A DNA stretch of 64,000 bases from Ceratobasidium sp. AG-K (Eukaryota; Basidiomycota; Agaricomycetes; Cantharellales; Ceratobasidiaceae): assembly GCA_037039685.1 (NCBI GenBank), contig JAWNGF010000004.1:4898001-4962000 (forward strand), in the 5' to 3' direction. Every line of letters starts with the position of its first letter. Position 1 is the first letter of the stretch. Shown here piece by piece: positions 40,132 through 51,200 of the stretch. A program made the position numbers and the translations under genes. The notes under the pieces are model-generated. The model did not search any database, was not told the DNA's origin, and saw only the letters and a program-made list of their open reading frames with translations.

Positions 40132-43100
40132 ATGCCTGTTCTCCACCTTTATCGACTTCCCACCAGTGTTGCGACGAGTGCGTTTCGCGATGTTGTGTGG
40201 AGAGTGATTCAAGATATTTCTGCGAATGGACATATGGCTCGGAGACCGTTGATCGTTCTCGATATCTCCGCTGATGCTAATCTGGGATACAATCATCTAC
40301 TCGGATAAAGATCGCGGGGGCATTTCGATAAAATATTCGTGTTTAGACAAGAACCATGAGCCCGTAGCCCCATACACCTCGCGTTGGGTCCGACTTGTCT
40401 TCAGCCAGAACTGCGACGGCCGGATTACACCACTTATTGAAACCTGTCAGTTGGCAAACATCCCGGTGACTTCAATGCTCGATCCACCATTGTCGTTCGA
40501 CGGACTTGACCTATACTCGCGTTCCAACATCCGGGCGGTTCTAGGGTGGCTCCGGAGCGGATCGTTGGATTGGCGCGTCGCCTTTTAATGCGATGCCCTC
40601 TTTCGAAACGGTACCTTGACTCCATATGAGCTCTGACACTCCAACAAGTGATAGAGGTGGTTGCTGAAGAACATCTGCAGCGAGCTTGAGATGCACTAAA
40701 GACATTTCGAGTTGAAATTGAGGGCCTTAGGGACTGCTGCACGTTCGGCAATATCGAAAATGGGAATATTATGGAGACTTTAACGAGCACATGCATAATA
40801 ATCGGATGTTTGCACCGGTCGAGAAACTTCAAAGTGGCCTTCGCAAGACAGCCTTTTTGTGTCATCATTTGAAGATTACACCGATTGCTGTTTATCTTGT
40901 TGGTTGGTGTTTCCTTAAATTTCTGCAATATACTGAATCCATATGGCCTGTTATACTAATAGGTCCGTTGGTTGAACCTTCAGCCGAGTTATACGCAAAT
41001 ATCATGGATTTGAATCGTATTTCATTCTGGTTAGTTTAATAGATGAAATAGGCCATAAGGCCCACAGATTCGCTCGAGAGTGACTTGAGAAATTTATCAA
41101 GCACGGTATGTGTTCCTGTGAATCCACCTTCATGTCTGTATCTGTGTGTAGGGATTCAGCTTGGCGACAGATGTTATGAACTCTTGGTTTACAGCCAATC
41201 TGGCAAGCCGTTCTCACGTGACAGTTGGGACTCGTTGATAGACAACCATATCCAACAGGCTTGCAGGATCACTCTTGTTTCTTCAGCGCCCCGTTTACAT
41301 TCAATGGTCAAAAAATCAGCGTGCAGTTCATTCACGGAGGTCTTGGTAATTTTGGTGATCTGGTTTACTACCCTGCGTACTATGGTGCTCTGATGGGTCA
41401 GGCCTTTTGTTCAAGCGACCCTTCTGTGGTCCAAGACGAATCTATGGTCAGGTATCTTCATGACTTCCACGACCGGCCAGGCATCCAAACTTTCACGGAT
41501 GGATGTGCGACGATTAGCAAGGAGTTAGCAAATGAGGTTTGGGAGCGGATACTTGAACATGGACCACAGACGAGCCGCAAGTTCCGCTACGATGGAGAAT
41601 ATACTCCTTGCGCGTTCCAGATCAGGGTGGGGGGTTAGTTATTTTCTTCGTGATATCTCTCACTTCCTTTTTTCTCTCCGCTTCTACGCATTTTACTGAG
41701 TCAACACAATTGTAGGTAGAGAGGGAGTGGTACGGATTGATCTAAGGTTGCAGGGTCGGGTACTCTCGCTTCGCCCATCAATTATCAAGCTCGATGCACC
41801 TGGTGAAATTTCCCTCGAAATAGCTCGGGCATTTGCGGGATATAGCCCATGCTATCTGAATAGGTAAGGTAGTACCTTGAAACCTGACTCTCGTTACTAA
41901 TACCCATAATGACTGACAGGCCGTTGGTCATGTTGCTCTGGTTGGCCGGAGTCGACAGTGCGGTCTTTGAAAACTTAATGCAACAAAACTTGGAAACCAC
42001 AGTTGAAAGCATGAAAACCTGCATGGGAGTAGTCGATCGGTTCATGTGGAATCAACTGGGCGCTGCACTCCACTTGGACTACACTTTCAGGAAGCTTGCT
42101 CGCCTTGGGATTGAGTTTGATCAACCCGACGTACGCACCTCAGGCGTGAACAAAACCTTGAATGGCGCCCTTCATTATCTCGAGCGGTCGTTCAGGTATG
42201 CCGCACGAATTAAGGTTCCGGATAGCTACACGCTGGTCGGTATTTGCGACGAACACAAGTATCTGAGATTCAACGAGGATTATGGTACGCGCCTTTAATT
42301 CCCTTGGCGTATGATACATAGCCTTCTAACGATTGCGTGGCTTAGTCTGCGTCCAACACTTCAGCCATTGTACTGGGAAGGCCAAGTTTCGCTACCTTCG
42401 GGACGTGTCCTCGCCACACAGAGTCCAGTCGTTCACCCTGGGGATGCACAGGTACTCTTCGCCATAGGTAAACGACCCCCTGATTCGCCATTCGCGGGTG
42501 AGGGAAATATTTTGCCAAATTGTTTTGTATTTTCTGGCCTTGGCGAGTGGCCAGTGTCCAATATGCTAGGAGGGGGTAAACTGGGTAAGTAGCTTGTATA
42601 TCTACGTACCATATGACACTCAACGTGAAAACAACTAGGAGGTGTGCGCAAACCAACCATATCATAATTGACCAGCTCTAATAGTAGCGAATAGGATCTG
42701 TATGACGTGATTTCGTCCCCCCAACTCGTCCCCCCACATGTCTACAACACCGCGTAGTATGTCGCAACCAGGTTGAAAAAGATTAGTACACCCAGGTCGG
42801 TAGAAAGCACCCGAGCATACGCGTTCGCTATGCCCATGCTCCGACACTACGATCGAAGACCTCGCAAATTTCATGGTTGATGTGACTGCCAGCACAATCT
42901 CGTCACAATACACATACTCATTCATGGCTTAAATTATCAGTACACATTTCACGACTTGGCACGTCTCATGGCCTTGTGGCGTTGAGGCGAGTCGAGTTGA
43001 CCTGACCATCCAGGCCCACACGGTTGCTACAGACCATCCCTTGATCGCCTCAAGGTCCGGGCTTCGGTTTCGGGACGAAAAGTGCCTGGCAAATGCAAAG

Positions 43101-44183
43101 GTGCATTCCAAGGTAGACTCGAGGACCCCGGCCTTTGCATTACATCTAACCTCAGATTCTACCAGGCGGTGGATTTCATCCAAAGTGGCTATTGGGTAAA
43201 CCGAAACGAAATTCGCAAGCTAAATAGGGGGGGGGGGATCTACCAGTCACACGGGCGGGAGATGGCAAAGTCCAGGCTGGGTGGCAGGTCGCGGCCGTGA
43301 CCAGAATGACGATAACTTCTATGAATGCCCTAGGCATGTCTTTCTCCTCTACAGTATGGTATTTTGCTAAACAGTTTTTCTTAGCGTGGTTGGGCGACTC
43401 TTCGGGTCCGTGGAGTTATCTCTCGGAGATCCTGCACTACACTCCGATACTACCGAACAGGACCCGGCTGGCATACGAAAGTGCATCGCTCGGCACGTTG
43501 CAGTGCACACGGAAGCAATCCGGGAGTTGATGGACAACTTCGACAACGAGCTCAGCGCACTCAGGCTACGATATAATACGGAACTCAACCATATCTGCAC
43601 ATCGTCGAGCAAACGGCTCACCGAAGTACAGGTCATGATCGGTGCCAGTTACGAAGGCAGCCCCAATTCACACTTGGTTGAACGGGTGAAGCGGTCGACC
43701 AGTGCATTGGCCGATTTTGTTCGACTTGAGCTCAAAGGTGGAGAAGACGAGCCGCCTCATGAGTGGCTAGCGCGAGCATGGAAAGCATATCTTTTGACCA
43801 GTCAACTCGGCGATCAGGTCTTTGGGGCATTGAGCTTTAGCTGGCTTGCCCTCGAATCAGTGCTTGATGCCCTCGAAGCTCTCAACGAAAATTTCCTTCC
43901 CAACGAGGGCTTCCAGGCCCCTCCATGCACCGAAGCGGTATATCCAACAGTAACTGGAAGTGCTCGAGCAGGTACGGCCCTGCACTGGCTTATTCGTACC
44001 CGCCCTGACCACATTAATCAGACAATCACCATCCGCCCGACCAAAGTGATACCAAAAATCGTTACTCGAATCGAGGCAGCAGCCACCGTGGTTCGAGAGG
44101 TTCAAGTTTTGGTAATACGGATCGCTCGAGGTGCCGGCCGCGAATGTGAGCTGGTATCCCAGCTTGACACCTGCGATTGGTAA
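40132..44183 (+). pseudogene. RNA-dependent RNA polymerase, copy A, degenerate
   Basis: It aligns with the intact RdRP B over its length. The start MPVLHLYRLPTSVATSAFRD matches B. Near 40300 about 0.73 kb present in B (about 48437-49165) is missing. Downstream, SRWVRLVFSQN, RSNIRAVLGWLRSGSLDW and a premature TAA (40586-40588) where B has a Gln codon follow, then further small losses to about 40760. Recognisable exons continue: GNFGDLVYYPAYYGALMGQA, FTDGCATISKELANEVWERI, RVLSLRPSIIKLDAPGEISL and VPDSYTLVGICDEHKYLRFN. In the catalytic loop the first Asp is Lys (AAA at 42578-42580) and the second is Gly (split codon G + GA, 42584 and 42639-42640); only the third Asp remains. A run of 11 G lies at 43227-43237. 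It is therefore inactive as a polymerase. The tail still shows a shifted RG/S-rich region. Confidence 0.88.
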
Positions 44184-44909
44184 GTAACAAAATGGTCCAT
44201 TCGTTTCTCAACACTCTTTTCCGTGTGTCTACAAGGATGGGAGCGAGGGCTGCTCTTTGAACACCCTCCCCCGATGCCGGGTTTCCGCAACATTCGCACT
44301 GGACTCAGCGCGAATGCCATCGTTTGGAACTCGATTATTATCTGCAAATGCCGGCCGGATCGCGCTAATACTTTCCCGAAAGGTTGACAATTCGAAGCAC
44401 CGACGAACTACCAAGGTTTATTACGGGTTGTGTATTTGCCCAAGCTGCTGAAACATTGTAACCTGTACCTCCTTCCTTCCGAAAGTCAACAATTCTTTGC
44501 CTTGTATAAAGTAAATATTTAGACATCGTGCAATATGAATGAACACATTGCGACTATGCACACCCAAGATAACAAAATCACACGAACTTCAAGCTTAACT
44601 ACCATGGTGGCTAACGCGTGCCATACTCGGGTCCCAATCATAGATCCTTGTTTCCAGAGGTCGTAACTGACCGGCGTACGCGTCTCTATCCCCTAGTGCC
44701 CATGGGTCGGCCAGCGACAATTAGCATAGGAAATCGACCTCATTCCAAGCTTAGGCAGATTAGAAGCCCCGGGACGCAGATCTAGCTGTGGTAATCCATG
44801 ATTATATTACGGGTGGAATAGTGTTACATATGGGCATATCGGTATCGGTAAATCGTGCATAGCATAAGCGGAACGAATTTATATGCGAAAAAAAAGCATG
44901 TCTCCCCCC
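44184..44909. other. Spacer between duplicated modules
   Basis: It holds the 3' flanks of RdRP A and caspase-like B. No gene is supported. Confidence 0.4.
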
Positions 44910-46987
44910 TCATCCGTCGATCACTTTTCCACTCGCAGACATCCCCACGAGAGATTTATTAAACGGCGGACTCGGATCAAGAGCCTGGAAGATCGGAGTG
45001 TCCAAGACTCGGTTCTGGACAAGAGTAAGTGACTTGCAACATGATGGGGCGGTGCGCAACTTACCGGGTCCTCGGTGCTTAAAAGCATCGCGACCTGAAC
45101 GAGGGAGCCAGGCTCGGCTGGAGCCTGGACAACCGGCCCCTGCGTGTGGCGCTGGATTGGTCTGGCCGTGTCTGGCGTGGCTAATTTGACGCGTTCCTTA
45201 TACTGGGAGGAGACTTCTTCCCTATAAACAAGTCAACTATCGATAAATAACAAGCATTAAATGAGACGTACTGAACACGTTCGGCGACAGCGCGACGAGT
45301 AACGTTGGGGTGCTTCGGGCCTATAAACAAGGTTAGTCGAGATAGTGATAGGCCGGGATTGGCACTACGTACTCCAAGCTCGGTAAATCGCCTGTTGATG
45401 GACCGGTCAGCTTCCATTCAGGGCTGCCGAATAAGCATACTTACCCCGACCAGAACACAGAACTGGCGCTTTCGCCCGGTATAAGCTTCGGAAAAAGCCT
45501 TGCCGCCCATTTGAGAAGCAGCCCAAAGAATCTGAAAATTGGGTTAGGCGATGTAAACGGGGAGGGGTGATAAATCAGACACTTACAACGCTGGCCTTGG
45601 TCTCCAACAACCCAGCATCATTTGAAGTCTCGGCGGGCGCGAACAATCCACCACCCCAATTTGTAAGACTCGCGGAAGAGGCAGCGTTCTGTGGAAAAAT
45701 GGGGGGAGCGGCCACCACCGTTCTTTTACGACGACTAACTAGATATGATTGTCAAGTCATTATCTACCGCCGGGCACTTTCCCTTACCTGACGGCGAGGA
45801 GCCGGGTCCTTGTCCGGCTGCCAAGTCGCTCACTTGAACGGCGTCCGGGCCCGAAGCCATAATGCGGACTTGGCGCAGACCGGAAATGGTGCCCTCGGCG
45901 TGGCAGGTTCCCATTACAACCTCCAATGTACAGTGCTCTGGTAGCTTGTTGATCTCGCCATTGAGATACTGTGGCACAGAGGGGTTAGACGAGGTGAAAA
46001 TGCGCAGCGGAGTGCTGTACCGACCGATGTGTCGATTTGTCTGCCGGCCGAAGTGAACAAGTTGAGCCTGACCGACGTTTTGCCGTCGGCAGAATGGAGG
46101 TTCCCGTGTCCAGTGACTGCGCGACAGCATCATTGTGGATGTCAGATCAGGGGCCCCACAAATACGTACTGAGCAGGATCAAAATATCCCCCGGAACAAT
46201 GTCATCAGGGTCAAAAAACCAACCAAAGTTGGAGCCTACATCCGTGGACACCTGGTCTCCATACAAGTTCATCCTGATGTCATCCTTGACAAGACCAGGG
46301 ATATCTAGATGAAAGTCGAGAAATGGGTGTTGAGCTCCGATGACACGACATTCGAATACTTACTCTTCAAGCATGCCGCCTCGAAACACTTGAGGTCATT
46401 GCGATATACATTTCGTTCGGCCTCGTTGTGCCATCGGTCCGTACACTACGATGCCAGAGTAAGCACAGCTTCTTAGGCCCAACACCAAGCGTATCACATA
46501 CCAGTAAGACCTTAGCTTTGGGTTTACGGTGAGGAGCAGGCGGAGGGGACTGAGTTTCCGTTGGAGTGACTACGGTAACAAACCCTTCGAGTGCGGCGGG
46601 TGGAGCAGCGCCACCTCTCGTGGTGGAGCGTGGGGCATGCTCAGAAAACGCGTCGAGGGCAGGCTGGACAATCGGTTCTGCCGGCTGATGGTTTAAGGTA
46701 GGAGCGGAGTCTGGTCTCGCGCGCTGAGGAGCTGCCGGCGGTTGGGTTTCAACTGGTGGCGATGACGCTCTAGATTCAATTTATCATCTCCATGTGGCAA
46801 GAGTTATGTGAACACAGTACCTAGCTCGTTCCTCTAGGACAGGCGAACCCGTGGCGACTGTCGCTGTTGACCGAGCAAGTGGCTGGCTGATATGACGACG
46901 AGGGATCGCCGTCTCGTGTTGGGATGGATCTAGTGCAGCGACGTGCGCTGCAACGTGGCGGGTAGTGCGTACGTCGGGCCTGCCCAT
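44910..46987 (-). CDS. Caspase-like protease (C14-type fold), copy B
   Basis: The start at 46987 opens MGRPDVRTTRHVAAHVAALD and a disordered Pro/Ala-rich region of roughly 130 residues. The protease domain follows: NEAERNVYRNDLKCFEAAC, DIPGLVKDDIRMNLYGDQVS, WFFDPDDIVPGDILILLITG, HG (His codon 46106-46108), SVRLNLFTSAGRQIDTS, NGEINKLPEHCTLEVVMGTC (Cys codon 45903-45905), HAEGTISGLRQVRIMASG, ILWAASQMGGKAFSEAYTGR, RQFCVLVG, a small exon AIYRAW, PKHPNVTRRAVAERVQEEVS, QGPVVQAPAEPGSLVQVAML and, after a final intron, NRVLDTPIFQALDP, with TGA at 44910. The strand-HG and strand-Cys dyad with the later WAAS strand fits a caspase-like hydrolase; substrate specificity is unknown. It is divergent from the intact RdRP B. 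The last exon rests on homology with the third copy at 63.2 kb (DRILDGYVF). Confidence 0.72.
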
Positions 46988-48259
46988 TGTGTACGTTCGT
47001 GTTTAGGCGTCGTATGAGGGTAAGTTGTGAGGGTTGGATGTGGTGTGGTCGCTCGTGAACTGTGCCCGCAGTTCCTGATTCAAATTATTACGTCCTCAGG
47101 GTGCAGCCGCCAAGCCAAATAAATGTACCTGACTCGAACCTAGCAACCCGACTTCCTCGACGTAGCTCTCATTTTCAAGGCGAATCGTGCAACGTCGACG
47201 ACTTTTGAGTTACTTCGATGACGTACTGCGTATATGACTACCAACAAATGCTTGTCCCAGCCATGTGAACGCAGATACGTCTCAGTTGGCAGGACGCCGG
47301 AGTGGGACAGCAACACGGGGAGGCGAATGACAGCACAAAGCTGGAGCACCCTCGTAGAAAGTGATTCCTCAATTTACATGTGACGTATATCTAGGCATCG
47401 AGAGGCTTGGAAGCATCATCAAGGTGCCACAAATTACCTGTGAAAAGCCCCAACGGGAACCCATTAAATCGATTCAAACTCCGATCCACATTCGCAAATT
47501 GATCGACCGATCGAGCCAGTGAACAGGTTAGACCATATCACATTTCCAGTTCAAGCGGCATAGCCATTGGTGCACCCAAGTGCCAAAGCTTGGACAATAT
47601 GCGAATGTCGGCTCTCGTAGTCCTGGTCGAGCAACTTGCTATTGCTCCTCCGCATAAGAGAATCGGTCTTGCTGCTAACGTCTTTGCATTTATATTGTCC
47701 GTCAGTTTGATCGCCAGCTTCGAACATAGCCAAAACCCGATCAAACCATGCTACCATAAATAATGTCGCGTTAAAGCTCGAGATGTGGGTGGTGACAGAG
47801 CATCTTGAATTCATAGGTTGCCTATCGTCAGCAAAGTGCCGCAGTGGGAGTTATATCGCAAGCATGTGAAACCTTAATTAGCTCCCAGGCGAGGAAGGTT
47901 GACGATGAGGGTAGTCGCAGCATCAAGTCTCAGGAATGTAGAATAATCGAACCCTAAGACGCAGCGCGTGAAATAGATCGGGTAGGGTTCGGGACAGCGC
48001 CCTAGGTAAACATCACACATGGCTACGAATACGATCATCAATTTCGCAACTACCACGGGCAACTTCTCCAGGGCTAGACGGATGCGATACCTAAAGAATA
48101 TCGGAAGGTCGATGGATGAATCATTCACGTGGCTACCTGTAGCCGGTTCTGTATAGTAGTATTACGTGGTGGATAGTACATGTGGCTATCAATCTTGCCA
48201 CGATTCCATCTCCCAACCTTGATCACCGTGGGTCACTTTCCTCGCTGCCCATCTGGTCA
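46988..48259. promoter_or_regulatory. Divergent promoter region of module B
   Basis: 1.27 kb between the start codons of caspase-like B and RdRP B. The RdRP-proximal 200 bases match module A. Minus-strand frames at 47538-47814 have no recognisable domain. Confidence 0.45.
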
Positions 48260-51200
48260 ATGCCTGCCCTCTACTTTTACCAGCTCCCCACTAGCGTCGC
48301 GGCGAGTGCGTTTCGCGATGTTGTGGAGAAGGTGATTCAAGATATTTCCGAAAATCCACAAACCGCTCCGAGGCCATGGATCAGTCTTGAGATCCCCCCT
48401 GATCCTACTCCAGAGTACAAGCATCCAGGTCATGGATACATTGAGCTTTCCGATGAGAAGATGATAGATTTGTTTATCGCAAAAGTATGTGAGATACCGA
48501 GCCACCATTACATGTGGCTAACTATTATGCACGCAGCTCAAAGTAGAGCCTATTGTTTTTCAATCCGAGAAAGTGTTTTTCACTCGGGAAAAGTATCAAG
48601 ACTTAGAAGCCGCTTCTTCTGGACAGCCCAACGGCGAGGCGGCTCGATCTAAGCCCGCTGCCGTCCCTCCTCACTCGGAGCCAGACACAAGCCCACCTAC
48701 CCCAAACGGAGCCGAGCCCAAGCTACGACCTTCGGGGGTCAGGATGAACCTGAACCGGGCGGGGCGCCTCCAACGTGAAAAGCGCGAAATTCGTCCTCCC
48801 AATCCCGCGGCGCTAAAGAGACTCGAGCATCGTCTTTCAGTTCTAGGGCAGCATATCCGGTTGGAACGACTCGAATTTGGAGTCCTGAGGGATAAGAACT
48901 TCTCGGTGGAATATTCCCGATCACTTACTGAAGAAGGTGGATGGATGATATTCGAAGACAACGAGAAAGCCATTCGTGTGACTTTGCGTGGCTCCCACAA
49001 GGACCCTATCATGCCTAGCGTGGCCATTTACACTCGTTTTATTACTTATGTTGGCCTAGGCACCGAAGGAGGCAACCCCTACATGTTCCTCGCACTTTCA
49101 CAGAACCCGAATTTTGAAAAGGAGGACATCTCAGCTCCGTCAATCATAGGAAAATGGGGAAATATCCGCGAGGGCAGCCGGTCAAGGCATTCGAGTCTGG
49201 ATGAGCGTCATGAACGTGTGGCCCCCTATACCTCCCGTTGGATCCGACTCGTATTCCACCCGGACAACAAGGTTCTACCAAACGTTGAGATCTGTCGAAT
49301 GGCCAAAATTGCCGTTACTCCCATTATCGACCCCCCGTTGACATTCAACAAGCTTGATATGTACTCGCGCCGTAACATTGACGCAGTTCTGAAATGGGTC
49401 CATAGCGGCTCGTTGGATTGGCACATTGCCTTCCAATGCGAGGCGCTCTTTCTCAACGGCACACTGGTCCCACAGGAACTTTTAGCACTCAAACCTACGA
49501 TAGAGAAGCTTGCAAAGGAGTCCTCCGAGCGAGCTCGCGATGCTCTGAAAACCTTTCGAGCAGAAATTGAGGGCGCTGGTGCCCGCCGAACCTTTAATGA
49601 CTTCGAGAACAAGAACGTAGTGGAAGCTTTCATCAAGCATACAGATGATAACAGAAAATCGATTCCCTCTGAGCGACTCCAAAGTGGTTTATTCAAGTCA
49701 AACTTTATGTGTTACCATGTAAAGATTACACCAACTGCCGTTCACCTTGCTGGTGCGTATTGTTGGTCTTGATAGACAACGGAATCTAAACTAGTTGTTA
49801 TATCGTTAGGTCCGTTGGCTGAGCAATCGAATCGAATCATACGCAAATATCCTGGATTCGAATCGTACTTCGTCAGGGTTAGCTTCACCGATGAAGCAGA
49901 TGGCAAGACCCGCTTTGAGTATGATGTTGATAATCATGGCTTTACCAGGGAGCGACTTGGGGGATTTCTCAAAAATTGTAGGTTTGAATAATTCTTTCTT
50001 AACTTATATCCTAAGTCCGTGTATACGCAGGGATCCAGCTTGGTGATCGATTGTACGAACTTTTGGCCTACAGCCAATCTGGTCAGTAACAACCGCGTAA
50101 CCAGTGGCACTTGTTGACAGAACGTCATCAGGCTTGCAGGACCACTCTTGTTTCTTCAGCTCAGAGTTCATGTTTGATGGCCAAAAAGTCAGCGCACAGT
50201 CCATTCGCAATGGAATCGGAAATTTTGGTGATTTAGTTTATTGCCCCGCGCGCTATGGTGCTCGAATGAGCCAAGCCTTTTCCTCAACTGACCCTTCAGT
50301 GGTCCTAGACGAATCTATGATCAGGCATCTCCCCAACATCCAGGACTACACAGGAAAACGACCATTCACAGATGGGTGCGCTACAATTAGCAAAGAATTA
50401 GCGAAGGAGGTTTGGGAGCGGATGCTTGAACAAATGCCGCAGGCGCGCCGCAGGTTTCGTCATGAGGACGAACCTACCCCGTGCGCATTCCAGATCAGGA
50501 TGGGTGGTCAGTGTTTTTATTCTCCTTTTCTCTTTTACTAAGTCTGAGGTAACTACAGGTAACAAGGGAATGGTACGGGTTGACCCAAGACTGCAGGGCC
50601 GGGTACTCTCGCTCCGTCCGTCGATGATTAAGTTTGAAGCGCCGGGTGAACTTTCTCTTGAGATTGCTCGAGCATTTGTAGGATATAGCCCGTGCTATCT
50701 GAATAGGTATGACGTTGCCTTGATATTTGACCCTTGTTGTTAATAGAATGTTGTGACCGGCAGGCCGTTGATAATGTTGCTCTGGTCGGCCGGAGTCGAG
50801 GACGGGGTGTTTGAAACCCTCATGCAACAAAACTTGGAAAGCGCGGTTGAAGGCATGAAAACCTGTGCGGGAGTAGCCGATCAGTTCATGTGGAATCGAC
50901 TTGGTGCCGCGTTCCACTTGGACCATACTTTCAGGAAGCTCGCTCGCCTTGGGATTGAGCTTGATCAGCCCGGCGTGCGCACCTCGGGCGTAAACAAGAT
51001 CCTGAACGGTGCCCTTCATCATCTCAAGGTGTCGCTGAAGCACAAGGCACGAATCAAGGTTCCAGACAGTTATACGTTGGTCGGCGTTTGTGACGAGCAC
51101 AAATACTTGAAATACGATGAGGTATACGGTGCGAATGCTCATGTTGTCAGTCGCATTATACGTGACATTCTGATGCTTACATGTCATAGTTTGTGTCCGA

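Noticed and set aside
48182..48259. Upstream GTG-initiated extension of RdRP B
   Set aside because: It starts with GTG, not ATG. The first in-frame ATG is at 48260 and matches the start of copy A.
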